From: Yponomeuta sedellus
Lineage: Eukaryota; Arthropoda; Insecta; Lepidoptera; Yponomeutidae
Assembly (NCBI GenBank): GCA_934045075.1
Contig: OW203748.1
Coordinates: 11,931,651-11,995,650, forward strand
Length of the DNA: 64,000 nucleotides
Direction of reading: 5' to 3'
The translations under genes and the position numbers were made by a program. The notes below the pieces were generated by a model, which was given only the letters and a program-made list of their open reading frames with translations, made no database searches and had not been told where the DNA came from. This document shows positions 31,563 through 39,935 of this stretch, one piece after another. Position 1 is the first letter of the stretch, and every line of letters starts with the position of its first letter.

Positions 31563-31672
31563 CTAACAAGCCGTTATCTATTGTTGACAGCTGTCAGGTG
31601 GCCAAAGTTTATTAAAAAAAAATGACAGCTGTTAACAATAGATTAACAGATTGTTAGTGTACGAGAGTATGG
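31557..31672. mobile_element. MITE-like inverted repeat (GTACACTAACAA ends)
   Basis: The left arm starts GTACACTAACAAGCCGTTATC and runs to GTTGACAGCTGTCA. The right arm is its complement (TGACAGCTGTTAACAATAG...TTGTTAGTGTACGAG) with one small indel. The loop is about 26 bp. A half copy (AACTGTTAACCGTAGATTAA, CTTGTTAGCGTAC) is at 40395-40428. Confidence 0.7.
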
Positions 31673-31734
31673 GGATAAGTCTTTTAGAATGTTGTTCCTA
31701 ATTAACGGTGTTTAAACTTTCTTTTTCCAAAATT

Positions 31735-31840
31735 TATGCATTCAAATGGTTTTAATGCCAGACATCTTTGTCACCTGAACATTCTTTGATGTCGAAGCAG
31801 CCTTTTCGCGATGCCTTTCACATTTTCTGAATCGCGTCTC
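31735..31840 (-). mobile_element. Diverged L-A-like LINE fragment
   Basis: It shares ATGCCAGACATCTTTGTCA with the complement of other L-A ORF2 ends but is otherwise diverged. Low confidence. Confidence 0.35.
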
Positions 31841-31953
31841 TGATAAGCCGTATTTCTTTAGGGATCTAATTTCTGAAGCCTTAAGAAGCTTTTTCTGATG
31901 AGAGCTTTTATAATACATCAGACGGGTATTGGACGGTATCAGGTATCAAGACG

Positions 31954-32236
31954 AATAGCATTGAAAAGTGAAGATTACTTTGCTAAATTCCGCCAAAAAT
32001 CCCACAAGCACCATGCGGTTAGTTAATGCACCGCCCTCCCTACCACTTTTTCAAGCAGAAGCAAACACGAGGCATCCTCAGGTTCCCAATGCAAGTATTA
32101 GTGCCGGTGGTGGTGTGTTCGTGTCTTGCTTCTGCTTGAAAAAGTGGTAGGGAGGGCGGTGCATTAACTAACCGCATGGTGCTTGTGGGATTTTTGGCGG
32201 AATTTAGCAAAGTAATCTTCACTTTTTAATGCTATT
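31954..32236. repeat. Long near-perfect inverted repeat, arms about 117 bp
   Basis: The arms (31954-32070 and 32119-32236) share GAAGATTACTTTGCTAAATT, CCCACAAGCACCATGCGG, TTAATGCACCGCCCTCCC and TTCAAGCAGAAGCAA on opposite strands, with only about three differences. They also give identical 32-residue N-termini to two spurious ORFs, one per strand. The 48-bp spacer is GT-rich (GCCGGTGGTGGTGTG). Confidence 0.9.
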
Positions 32237-32431
32237 ATGGATTTCCGCAAAATAACGCCTGATTCTATACAATATCAAGACGAAGTTATCGACATAGCTC
32301 AGAGAATCAACAAGCTGAAGTGGCAGTGGGCTGGCCATATCTCGCGAAAAACCGACAACCGGAGTAAACGTGTTCTTGAGTGGAGACCGCGACTCGGCAA
32401 ACGTAGTGTAGGATGCCCTGCGACCAGGTGA
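32237..32431 (+). pseudogene. RTE-like LINE ORF2 C-terminal fragment
   Basis: The frame contains QRINKLKWQWAGHISRKTDN and RVLEWRPRLGKRSVGCPATR, a highly characteristic C-terminal signature of lepidopteran endonuclease/RT LINEs. It stops with TGA at 32429-32431 before the usual RW.DDL continuation. The fragment directly abuts the inverted repeat on its left. TATCAAGACGAA occurs both here (32273) and left of the inverted repeat (31944), which suggests the inverted repeat or an associated unit interrupted the same LINE copy. Confidence 0.75.
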
Positions 32432-32569
32432 CCATTGCTGACACAAAATGTGTAAGGGAGAGAGAAAGAGAAGTATCAACCTTTTCCTCTTAGTCTACCA
32501 GGTGCCTTATCCTCAAAAACGATTTTAATAAATTCCTTTTAACAAGTTCCTCAACAACCCTACACAGGC

Positions 32570-32690
32570 CTTCTCAGAGTGAAAGTATGGGTTTAATTGC
32601 CACGCGTGCCCACCGCGGATTGGCAATTTCGAGCGTCGAGGCATTTGAACACATCCGAATTCAGGTTTCCTCAACATATTTTTTAAAAGG
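32570..32690 (-). mobile_element. SINE-D 3' fragment
   Basis: CAGGCCTTCTCAGAG, GCGGATTGGCAATTTCGAGC and TCAGGTTTCCTCAACAT on the plus strand, the complement of the SINE-D 3' half. Confidence 0.6.
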
Positions 32691-32799
32691 TAAGGGTTTA
32701 TGATTTTTATATTCTGATTGTGGGTTTAGCTAAATATAACCATGTAATTTTTTCATCTCATTGGCCTATACCTAGTTCTATTTGATAAGTTTTTTTTTT

Positions 32800-33024
32800 A
32801 ATATTATTTTTAATGTACTAATCCGTGCTAAGGACAATTTTAAAAACCTATTTAGAGGCTAAATACACGTAATACAGAGAATATTGTAAAGAGGTTCGAA
32901 ATTTCACTGATGCCGGTGAGTCGCCCATTAGCTCAGTTGGAAAGAGCGCTGGCACGGTTAGCCAGAGGTCACGGGTTCGAATCCCGGCATGGGTGGAATT
33001 TTTAGCCTCCAAATAGGTTTTTAA
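32800..33024 (+). mobile_element. SINE-A insertion with inverted 5' segment (twin-priming type)
   Basis: 32800-32861 is a SINE-A tail in inverted orientation (CTAATCCGTGCTAAGGAC, AAACCTATTTAGAGGCTAA). 32862-33024 is forward: GTAATACAGAGAATATTG, a full tRNA-like module at 32923-32996 and the tail. AAGTTTTTTTTT flanks both sides (32787 and 33025), a probable target duplication. Confidence 0.8.
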
Positions 33025-33029
33025 AAGTT

Positions 33030-33358
33030 TTTTTTTGCATGTTATAGAATGCGTCTCTCGATTTTACACTACCTGCCTTAACTGTAAGTGAGAAATGTTC
33101 CATATGACAGATAAGTCCAAACCCAATATTGTAAAACACATAGCGGCTGTTGTGATACTAACCTCAGTTGTTCTTTAGACTCTTTAGAATTAAGTTTTAT
33201 TTTTATGACATATTTTACAATTTACTTCGAATATACACTCTTGACAGTGAACAACTTTTTACTATATATTACCAAATCCTATATTAAATAAAACTCTTCG
33301 AGCTCTTTACTCCTCCTATCTCAACACGTTATCTAAGTAATATTCGTTATCTGTGCCT
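33030..33358. other. Unassigned AT-rich DNA
   Basis: No gene or repeat recognised. Confidence 0.3.
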
Positions 33359-33359
33359 G

Positions 33360-33440
33360 TCGTCGTAGTCGTCGTCGTCGTCAGGCTATACTAGTCCACT
33401 GCTGGACATAGCCCTCCCCTAAAGAGCGCCACGCTGTGCT
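33360..33440 (-). mobile_element. RTE 3'-end fragment
   Basis: Plus strand (GTC)n tail, CAGGCTATACTAGTCCACTG and GGACATAGCCCTCCCCTAAA; complement of the 15445-15532 type. Confidence 0.7.
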
Positions 33441-33444
33441 ATCA

Positions 33445-34145
33445 TAGGGGGTAATGCAATCTGAACCTGTATTTTCTCCAAAGAAATAAATTAAATATTT
33501 TCCTTCTCAGCTGGCGAGTGCTATTGCTACTGCTAGAGCAAAGGAGACATTACCCCTGTATTCAGAAAGTCTTTCCAAATGGCGGTGTTAATTAACACAG
33601 CTAATTAAAAGCAACATTTTAAATGAGTCGCAGTAAATTCTTATTCGTAATGGTAGTCTTGTGCTGTGAATCGGTTTTAATGCCAGATATCTCTGTCGTC
33701 CCCACGGTGTTTTTCGTCGCAGTTAGCAAGCTATGTCGCTACTATAACTTCACAAATCGTCGTTCATATTGCAAAATGTACAGTGACACACAAGAAATAA
33801 GTCTCGCGGATGTACCTGCGCAGATGACAAAATTTTGGATGTGCGGCAAGTTGATCGACCAATCAGATAGTTTCATTTTATGGCAGGCCGCGCGCCTTTG
33901 CTGCTATTGGTTGATTCAACGTCATCGATGCAGGTGACTATTATTTTGGCAATATTAGCGTGAGCGAAATAGGTAGCGCTACTGCGGCAATCAATTCTGC
34001 ACCTTAACCGTATCGGTTAAAGATCATGTCAAATGTACTTATAGCTTCGGGTACTTTCGTTACACTTCTTCCAGTCTGCGCGAACTTAGATTCCCGAAGG
34101 GACTTTTATGATGCGTAGTACTGTACAATTCCAATTTTGTGTTAA
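33445..34145. other. Unassigned; one 104-codon ORF of unknown status
   Basis: The ORF at 33623-33937 (+) starts MSRSKFLFVMVVLCCES, which looks signal-peptide-like, but the middle overlaps short repeat-like pieces (TTAATGCCAGATATCTCTG, GCTACTATAACTTCACAAAT). I recognise no domain and do not call it a gene. An 'ATTGGTTGATTC / GACCAATCAGA' pair nearby is a weak inverted repeat. Confidence 0.25.
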
Positions 34146-34160
34146 AAGTATTGAGCTCAT

Positions 34161-34348
34161 ACTATTTATTTTTTATTTTTTATTTTTTATGCACTAACCC
34201 GTGCTAAGGACAAATTTAAAAACCTATTTAAAGGCAAAAAAAATCACCCATGCCGGGATTCGAACCCGCAACCTCTGGCACGGATAGCCAGAGGTTGCGG
34301 GTTCGAATCTCGGCATGGGTGAAATTTTTAGCCTCTAAATAGGTTTTT
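34161..34348. mobile_element. Palindromic SINE-A insertion centred on the anticodon loop, 14-bp target duplication
   Basis: AGTATTGAGCTCAT is duplicated at 34147-34160 and 34349-34362. The insert is two SINE-A tRNA 3' halves plus tails, head to head. The left arm (to 34279) is inverted, the right arm (from 34287) is forward, and the 7-nt spacer ACGGATA is exactly the anticodon loop of the SINE tRNA module. Arm identity is high but not perfect (for example TTTAAAGGC against TCTAAATAGG, ATCCC against ATCTC). Confidence 0.9.
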
Positions 34349-34430
34349 AGTATTGAGCTCATTATTCTGCGTGTATAAATGTGTCATCGACATTATTTTG
34401 TTGTTTATAGTACAATTCCTCCCCGCGCAG

Positions 34431-34543
34431 GTGGTCAGCAGATCAGCTCTGACGAGCAGCTGAAGCTGTCGCAGTAGTACCAGGAGTACCAGCGCAAGCT
34501 CGAACAGCAGAAGGAGGATTACAGGAAAGAGCATCCTGATGAG
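34431..34543 (+). CDS. Conserved-looking host exon, Glu/Gln/Lys-rich, with an in-frame TAG
   Basis: After a good acceptor (TTCCTCCCCGCGCAG) the frame reads GGQQISSDEQLKLSQ, TAG, YQEYQRKLEQQKEDYRKEHP, DE, and ends at GATGAG|GTGATT, an acceptable donor. Codon use is strongly GC-biased at third positions, unlike the AT-rich surroundings. The residue pattern suggests a charged alpha-helix or coiled coil of a nuclear or scaffold protein, but I cannot name the family. The exon would enter with two bases of a split codon and leave in phase 0 (113 bp). The TAG at 34475-34477 is one transition from CAG (Gln). It could be a real premature stop, a pseudogene copy, or a sequencing error. Neighbouring exons were not found; the flanks are SINE-A and RTE repeats. 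Confidence 0.55.
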
Positions 34544-34557
34544 GTGATTTTTTACAT

Positions 34558-34862
34558 ACATAACCTCACGCCGGTAACCCAGAGGGGTAGGCAGAGACCA
34601 GGGACTGCCACTTGCCACGATCCTGACAGATCACCTTCGCTTCATCAACGTTCATAAGTAGTTGCATGCTCGCACGCCGGTTCCGGGTACTTTTTATCTT
34701 CACTTTGCTAATAAATCCACTATTTGGCCGATGTGTGTCCGAAGTCCCTTACCAGCCCTTCCACTCACACTCGCAATATATATTTGTTTCAAAATGTCAT
34801 ATGTTAAAAAAAAAAGATTTTTCTTTTTTCATCCAAAATTTAATCTCAGCCTGAGTAGGTAA
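34558..34862 (-). mobile_element. RTE-like LINE ORF2 end and neighbourhood
   Basis: Plus strand has GCCACTTGCCACGATCCTGA, TCACCTTCGCTTCATCAACG and CCGGTTCCGGGTACTTTTTA, the complement of the 15240-15358 coding region and upstream sequence. Stops and frameshifts interrupt it. Confidence 0.65.
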
Positions 34863-34864
34863 GG

Positions 34865-35250
34865 ATTATATGTCTTGCTGTCTATGTATTTTTTTTATTT
34901 TTCATACAAATTTGGCGAAAAAACGTATTTTTTTTACATGGGGCATCTTGCAGTATTAACGGCGAAATGTGCATGACAGAAAACAAAGTCACTGGTACTT
35001 GCCGCACTGGGAATTGAACCCGAGTTTCTCTTACTGTAAGAAGCTCATGAAAGGCTCTTTAAATGGCTGCCTTATAAATACAGAAAAAGTTCTGGCCCTA
35101 TATAAATTCTGTTAATTCATTGTAGTGCAATGTCAATTGCACGAAAGTGATTTTATTGCCGCTTCAATCTACGCCCGCACACCTATCAAACTTTGGTACA
35201 AAAAAACACGTCACGTAACCCGTCAATTTGTCTGTCATTGTAGTGACACT
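34865..35250. other. Unassigned; weak tRNA-like patch
   Basis: 34998-35030 (minus) has a CGGGTTCAATTCCCAG box-B-like motif, possibly an old SINE. No other feature. Confidence 0.25.
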
Positions 35251-35252
35251 AA

Positions 35253-35400
35253 GGCCCACTTGCGTCAGCCCGGTTTAGCTCATTTAACTCGAGTTAACAA
35301 CCGTTTCACCGGTTAAACGGTTAAATCGATCATTTCGTATGCTAAATGTATGCGGTTAACTCGAGTTAAATGAGCTAACCTAGGCTGACGCAAGTGGGCC
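35253..35400. mobile_element. MITE, 148 bp, flanked by TAA
   Basis: Terminal inverted repeats of about 46 bp: GGCCCACTTGCGTCAGCC on the left, GGCTGACGCAAGTGGGCC on the right, continuing into TTAGCTCATTTAACTCGAG. TAA is duplicated at 35250-35252 and 35401-35403. A 3-bp TAA/TTA duplication is the pattern of PIF/Harbinger transposons; no transposase is present. Confidence 0.85.
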
Positions 35401-35402
35401 TA

Positions 35403-35570
35403 ACAGAAGCGCCTTGATTATGCAACTCTCCACGCATACATCTGTATGCGAAAGCGACATATTTACTTAGCTCTGCCGTATAGATGAGACGTTATATGTA
35501 TCTCACATACGGCTTACGCATTTCAGTGGATAATACTGGTCTCAGTGATATTGAGCCACAGAACATGGCG
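35403..35570. other. Unassigned spacer
   Basis: Short AT-rich spacer between the MITE and SINE-C; nothing recognised. Confidence 0.3.
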
Positions 35571-35762
35571 ACTTCTGTAGCTTAGCGGTAGCGCATCAGC
35601 CTACCATGCAAGAGGTCCCAGGTTCGAACCCCGGCTGGGGACAAAAAAAACCCCAGGTCTTGCATGTTTACATGTTTGTGATGTCGTTGTTTCTGGTTCC
35701 CACGACACAGGGTATCCTAGTGTGGCGCCAGAAGCAATGTATGTAAATGTTATGTTACGTTA
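35571..35762 (+). mobile_element. SINE-C, full-length copy
   Basis: GGCGACTTCTGTAGCTTAGCG, GTAGCGCATCAGCCTACCAT, GGTCCCAGGTTCGAACCCCG, AAAACCCCAGGTCTTGCATG, GGGTATCCTAGTGTGGCGCC and an ATGTAAATGTTATGTTACG end. The best plus-strand reference copy for this family. Confidence 0.85.
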
Positions 35763-35847
35763 ACTGTACGACAAAGCCCAGCATTGATGTTTCGGTTTTT
35801 CGCACAACGTGAAAATGTGCACGTCTACGTGAAAAGTTACATAATTT

Positions 35848-35938
35848 ATCCCGGCATGGGTGGAATTTTTAGCCTCTAAATAGGTTTTTAAAATTGTCCG
35901 TAGCACGGGTTAGTGCATTAAAAATAAAAATAGTATAC
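35848..35938 (+). mobile_element. SINE-A 3' fragment
   Basis: Starts inside the tRNA module (CCCGGCATGGGTGGAATTTT) and runs through CCTCTAAATAGG to ATTAAAAATAAAAATAGTAT. Confidence 0.75.
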
Positions 35939-35968
35939 ACATAATTAAAATTTTCTATACGGATTTCG

Positions 35969-36330
35969 TTATCAACCCTTGTATGTCTCCACTGCTGGGG
36001 CACGGGTCTCTTCCTGCATCGCAGGAAGGTTAGGCCATACTCTACCACGGGGGCCAAGTCCGGCTTGGTGGAGGATTGTAAGACAGTGGCGGGCCTTACT
36101 GTCAGAAGTTGTCAAGCCGCCCATAAGGCCTCTGACACGGCTTAACGACTGCCATTACATGACAGCCGGCACCAACGGCTTAACGTGCCTTGCGAAGCAC
36201 GGAAGCGCTCGGAAAAATGCCACTAGCGGCAGTCACGGGACGCTCACCCATCCCGCACCTGACCGCGCCTGTTGTTGCTTAACCAAGTGATTGATTCCAA
36301 TCACTCGGTTCGCCTAGGCCACGAGCGCTT
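35969..36330 (-). mobile_element. 5S-SINE, best preserved full-length copy
   Basis: Minus strand from AAGCGCTCGTGGCCTAGGCG at 36330 through CGAGTGATTGGAATCAATCA, the 5S-like head (GGTTAAGCAACAACAGGCGC, then GGTCAGGTGCGGGATGGGTG), CCGAGCGCTTCCGTGCTTCG, GCCGTTGGTGCCGGCTGTCA and GATGCAGGAAGAGACC to GGGTTGATAACG at 35969. About 362 bp. The overlapping ORFs are by-products. Confidence 0.9.
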
Positions 36331-36440
36331 AATATACGGATTTATGCTCGTTTATTACATTTTTACACTTTTCCGACGTTTCGGCACTTTTACAGGTGCC
36401 GTGGTCTCGGATGACTGAGGTGGTAGGCGTCTTTTTGAAA
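36331..36440 (-). mobile_element. Short retroposon family with GTGCCGAAACGTCGG motif
   Basis: On the minus strand: CCTCAGTCATCCGAGACCAC, GGCACCTGTAAAAGTGCC hairpin, GAAACGTCGGAAAAGTG, AATAAACGAGCATAAATCCG. A second copy with target duplication is at 39106-39218. Distant relatives are at 61385-61520 and 62455-62575. Confidence 0.65.
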
Positions 36441-36482
36441 GCATTAACTGTTAGTTTACTACCCTCGGCAAAAATTACAAAA

Positions 36483-36618
36483 GTTGGATAGAGCGCTGGC
36501 ACGGATAGCCAGAGGTCGCGGGTTCGAATCCCGGCATGGGTGGAATTTTTAGCATCTAAATAGGTTTTCAAAATTGTCCTTAGCACGGGTTAGTGCATTA
36601 AAAATAAAAATAGTATAA
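36483..36618 (+). mobile_element. SINE-A, 5'-truncated copy
   Basis: Begins in the D-arm (GTTGGATAGAGCGCTGGCAC), contains box B GGGTTCGAATCCC and the tail ending ATTAAAAATAAAAATAGTAT. Confidence 0.8.
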
Positions 36619-36619
36619 A

Positions 36620-37365
36620 CGTTGCATGATCGAGTCGCAGGTCTCCTCGCCGTGTTGGTCTTCACAGTTCCTTTAGCTACAAACGTGTCTCTATGAAACG
36701 AAATTTGCAATTTTGATCAATGTATGTTGTCATCGGCTTTGGAATGCGTGATTCTTGTGACTAAACCGGTTCGATTAAATGATTATTAGTCGTTTACTAA
36801 TGGTCCCTTCCCTACCGTCCATTCATGGTCGAAAATTGCGCTAATATCCTTCCATTTATCTGCATGCTTACCTCGTTGGTCTGACAGTTAACACGCTTGG
36901 CTATCACAACAGAGGTCCTGAGTTCGATTCCTATACATTACTTGTACAGTAAGATAAGATAATTATTTATTTACCAGTATCAGTCTGGTGACAGGGTATC
37001 CTAGTTTGGAATTAGGGCACAATCGGCCAAGGGCTCCTGCAAAGTATGGATTTAACCTACTCTTACTTGCCCCGCGCCTACGCCCTTGTCTGACAAGTAC
37101 AGAGCGTCTAGTCTAGTGGCATCTCCTGCCCACAATAGAACAGTGAAGCGACCTTACCAGGCAACGCCAAAGATCGTGTTTACTCAACACATTTACAAAT
37201 ATGTCGGTGAAGGCACCGTGTGACGTCACACCGCCGTGACTCAGTCCTGGTGTTATTATTTACTCATTTTTGGCATTCGGCCTCGGTCACGCCTATCGCT
37301 AACGATGACAGAAACAACGTGAGAATACCTCAGAGGTATTTCTGTCGTTAGCGAACGCTCTTCCC
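36620..37365. other. Mostly unassigned; one tRNA-like patch
   Basis: 36885-36940 (+) reads like the 3' half of a tRNA-derived head (CTTGGCTATCACAACAGAGG, GAGTTCGATTCC). No gene recognised. Confidence 0.25.
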
Positions 37366-38028
37366 CCTTTCGGCCGCCATGGCAACTAAACTTCGCAACC
37401 GGTTGTGAAAAAGGAATTTTTCAAAAACACTAGTTGCAGTTACCTAACATAACATTTACATACAGGCACATACATTGCTTCTGGCCCCACACTAGGATAC
37501 CCTGTGTCGTGGGAACCAGAAACAACGACATCACAACAATGTAAACATCCAAGACCTGGTTTTTTTTTGTTCCCAGCCGGGGATCGAACCTGGGACCTCT
37601 TGCATGGTAGGCAGATGCGCTACCACTGCGCCACAGAGGCCGTCGGCCGCCGAGCAGTGTAGAAGAATCTATTTTCTTCTTACGCAACCATGTAGTAATG
37701 TAGGTAGTCCTCGTCTAATACAAAAATATAACAAACACGGATTTATAAGTTTATTGAAAAATAACCCTGGCCAGTAATTCCAAAAATAGGATTTATATCC
37801 GGATTGACGGCTAACATTGTCAACAAATGAATAAAAATTCCCATTACTTCCATTCTTTACACAACTGGTTGAGAAACTCAGTTGCCATGGCGGATAAAGT
37901 ACTCTTTGCGGGCAACTAGTTGCGAATAAAGAAAAAAAATCTTTATTCGCAACTAGTTGCCGACAAATAATAAAAAAATCCTTTTTCAAAACCGGTTGCG
38001 AAATCTAGTTGCCATGACGGCCGAAAGG
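37366..38028. mobile_element. Foldback element rich in CAACTAGTTG motifs, interrupted by SINE-C
   Basis: The outer ends are inverted repeats: CCTTTCGGCCGCCATGGCAA at 37366, its complement at 38028, continuing through TTCGCAACCGGTT. Inside, a perfect 22-bp hairpin with a 7-A loop (GGCAACTAGTTGCGAATAAA, 37911-37961) repeats the same motif. Several further CAAC..GTTG copies are present. No transposase ORF is seen. SINE-C lies in the left half. Confidence 0.7.
37442..37643 (-). mobile_element. SINE-C, full copy nested in the foldback element
   Basis: Plus-strand complement: TACATTGCTTCTGGCCCCAC, CCTGTGTCGTGGGAACCAGA, CATCCAAGACCTGG, GGGGATCGAACCTGGGACC and GGCAGATGCGCTACCACTGC. Confidence 0.85.
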
Positions 38029-38029
38029 C

Positions 38030-38330
38030 TCATGGGGGATATCGCCCTCCTCGACCTCGAGGGGGGTCGCTCCTGATGTGGGTTTAGGGGTCCTTAGGAC
38101 CAAAACCAGCCCCAAGGTGGTGTTTAGTGGGTAGGCGCACTTCTTGCGAGTCCCACATTGGCAGCTCGGCCGGGTCCGTGCTGTTATGCATGAGCATTCA
38201 CCACCTCCCTCCCCCGTGTCCTCCGGAGGGTGCCCTTTATAGGGCAAAAAAAACTGCTGGATATCTCACACACACCACACTGTTAACCAAAAGATAAGGG
38301 CTGGACAACTCTTATACAGTCTCAGTCATA
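38030..38330. other. GC-rich unassigned block
   Basis: Clusters of GGGG and CCTCC (CTCGACCTCGAGGGGGGTCG, CCTCCGGAGGGTGCCC hairpins). The 80-codon minus-strand ORF is Cys/Gly/Pro-rich without a known domain. It may be part of an unrecognised retrotransposon. Confidence 0.3.
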
Positions 38331-38332
38331 TA

Positions 38333-38741
38333 CAGTCTGTTAGCTTTTAGAATATACCTCGGGCTCTAGAGTAGACTTCGGTTTTCGCCGAAAGCACACG
38401 AGTGTACTACTACTTAATGCTTGCATAAAACTTTTCTTCACTATCTTGATTTACTTAAGCCAGATGTCGCTGCCTGTACGTAATAGAGAATAGTGTAGAG
38501 GTTCGAAATTTCACTGACGCCGCCGGTGAGTCGCCCATTAGCTCAGTTGGAAAGAGCGCTGGCACGGATAGCCAGAGGTCAAGGTTCGGATCCCAGCATG
38601 GGTGGAATTTTTAGCCTCTAAATAGGTTTTTAAAATTACCTTAAAAAGTTATGTGAAATGAAGTGTCATATTAGTTCCGATATTTCTATTACACGAAATA
38701 TCCGATAGTAGCCGAGGTATATTCTAATAGCTAACAAACTG
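38333..38741 (+). mobile_element. MITE-X interrupted by SINE-A
   Basis: 38333-38448 and 38641-38741 together make one MITE-X (CTGTTAGCTTTTAGAATATA at the left, TATATTCTAATAGCTAACA at the right). The join restores CTTCACTAT..TG/AAAAGTTATGTG as seen at 25475-25490. Confidence 0.85.
38449..38640 (+). mobile_element. SINE-A nested in MITE-X
   Basis: AGCCAGATGTCGCTGCCTGT, CTGACGCCGCCGGTGAGTCG (small GCC duplication), a tRNA module with a damaged box B (CAAGGTTCGGATCCC) and the CCTCTAAATAGG tail. Confidence 0.85.
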
Positions 38742-38759
38742 TAACATTGTAGACTATTG

Positions 38760-39005
38760 TGTGAGCGAGGAGGCAATAGATGTCCAGACCCTCTCTATAA
38801 TTGATCGTGGTGTACCGATAATAAAGTTACGCCGTACGTCCGGATAGAGCGACTCTGTTCACTGATGTGATGAATCACGGCCCCGTGATATCATCTACGA
38901 TAATATATGTAATAGTTAATATTGAGGAGGCATTATGACCACCGGAGTACGTGCAGTATGAATGGCTACTGTGGGCAGGCGCCCAACGGGATGGACTCAC
39001 GACCA
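38760..39005. other. Unassigned
   Basis: No gene or repeat recognised upstream of the foldback element. Confidence 0.25.
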
Positions 39006-39105
39006 GGGGGCCGATTCTCGCCCATGCGTATTGAAAGCGTAGACGCAAAATATTCGAAGGCTTCGACTTTTGTCGCATAAAAATAACATAAGAAAGATCG
39101 ACAGA

Positions 39106-39218
39106 TGCCCTGTCACCTCAGTCATCCGGGACCACGGCACCTGAAAAAGTGCCGAAACGTTGGAAAATTGTAAAAATGTAATAAACGAGCATAAATCCGT
39201 ATAAAAACAGTTTTAATT
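39106..39218 (+). mobile_element. 113-bp retroposon with 12-bp target duplication
   Basis: AAGATCGACAGA flanks it at 39094-39105 and 39219-39230. The insert has CCTCAGTCATCCGGGACCAC, GGCACCTGAAAAAGTGCC, GAAACGTTGG and AATAAACGAGCATAAATCCG, and its inverted counterpart in the other arm lacks it. Same family as 36331-36440. Confidence 0.9.
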
Positions 39219-39604
39219 AAGATCGACAGAGTCATAAGAAATTTATTTTCTCATTCGAATTTAATCTAGCAATAGCAGCTAGCGTTCAGAATACAGATTT
39301 TGGCTGTTCCTTGACTTATTACGTAGAATTCCAAGTCGACTACGACTTATTTGCTAATGAAGTGGAAATTGGCTCCCAGGGACCCAATTCTCACTTCATT
39401 AGCAAATAATTCTTATACGACCCTAAAGCTTATGAGTTGGAATTCTGCATATAAAGTCGACCGACAAGCGAACTCTGTACTCTGAACGCTGTGCTATATT
39501 GAATTCGAATGAGAAAATTTATGTCTAATGACTCTGTGGAGTTATCTTATTTTTATGCGACATATGTCTAAGCCTTCGAATATTTTGCGTCTACGCTTTC
39601 AATT

Positions 39605-39842
39605 TGGCGGCCTCGGTGGCGCAGCGGTTTGGCACGCTGACTGTAAAAAGGAAGGTCTCGGGTTCGATCCCCGGCCGGGTCAAACTAGGAAACGAACTTT
39701 TCTAGTTTCTCTCGGGTCTTGGATGTTATCTACGTATTCATTGTATTAAATCTATCGTCGAGCTAGTACCTATAGCACAAGTCATTTAGTTGTACTTAGT
39801 ATAGGGCTAACGAGATCTGTGTAATATGTCCGTTAGTATTTA
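39605..39842 (+). mobile_element. SINE-B, full-length copy
   Basis: GGCGGCCTCGGTGGCGCAGC, GGCACGCTGACTGTAAAAAG, GGGTTCGATCCCCGGCCGGG, CGAGCTAGTACCTATAGCAC, GAGATCTGTGTAATATGTCC. TTTCAATT occurs just before it (39597) and again at 39843. It sits in the right arm of the foldback element. Confidence 0.85.
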
Positions 39843-39845
39843 TTT

Positions 39846-39935
39846 CAATTGGTAGAGCGCTGGCACGGATAGCCAGAGGTTGCGGGTTCGAATCCCGGCA
39901 TGGGTGAAATTTTTAGCCTCTAAATAGTTTTTAAA
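39846..39935 (+). mobile_element. SINE-A, 5'-truncated, in the SINE-B tail
   Basis: GGTAGAGCGCTGGCACGG, GGGTTCGAATCCCGGCATGG, CCTCTAAATAG. TAGTATTTATTT is present at 39834-39845 and 39936-39947 and is the probable target duplication. Confidence 0.8.

Noticed and set aside
33623..33937. 104-codon ORF with signal-peptide-like start
   Set aside because: Parts overlap short repeat-like pieces and no downstream domain or splice structure supports a secreted protein.
35979..36290. 103-codon ORF starting MYVSTAGARVSSCIAG
   Set aside because: It lies entirely within the 5S-SINE on the antisense strand; similar frames occur in the other copies by descent, not by coding.
36331..39218. Hammerhead ribozyme suspected from the hairpin followed by CGAAAC
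   Set aside because: The CTGATGA core before stem II is absent in both the 36.4-kb and 39.1-kb copies, so the ribozyme fold cannot form.
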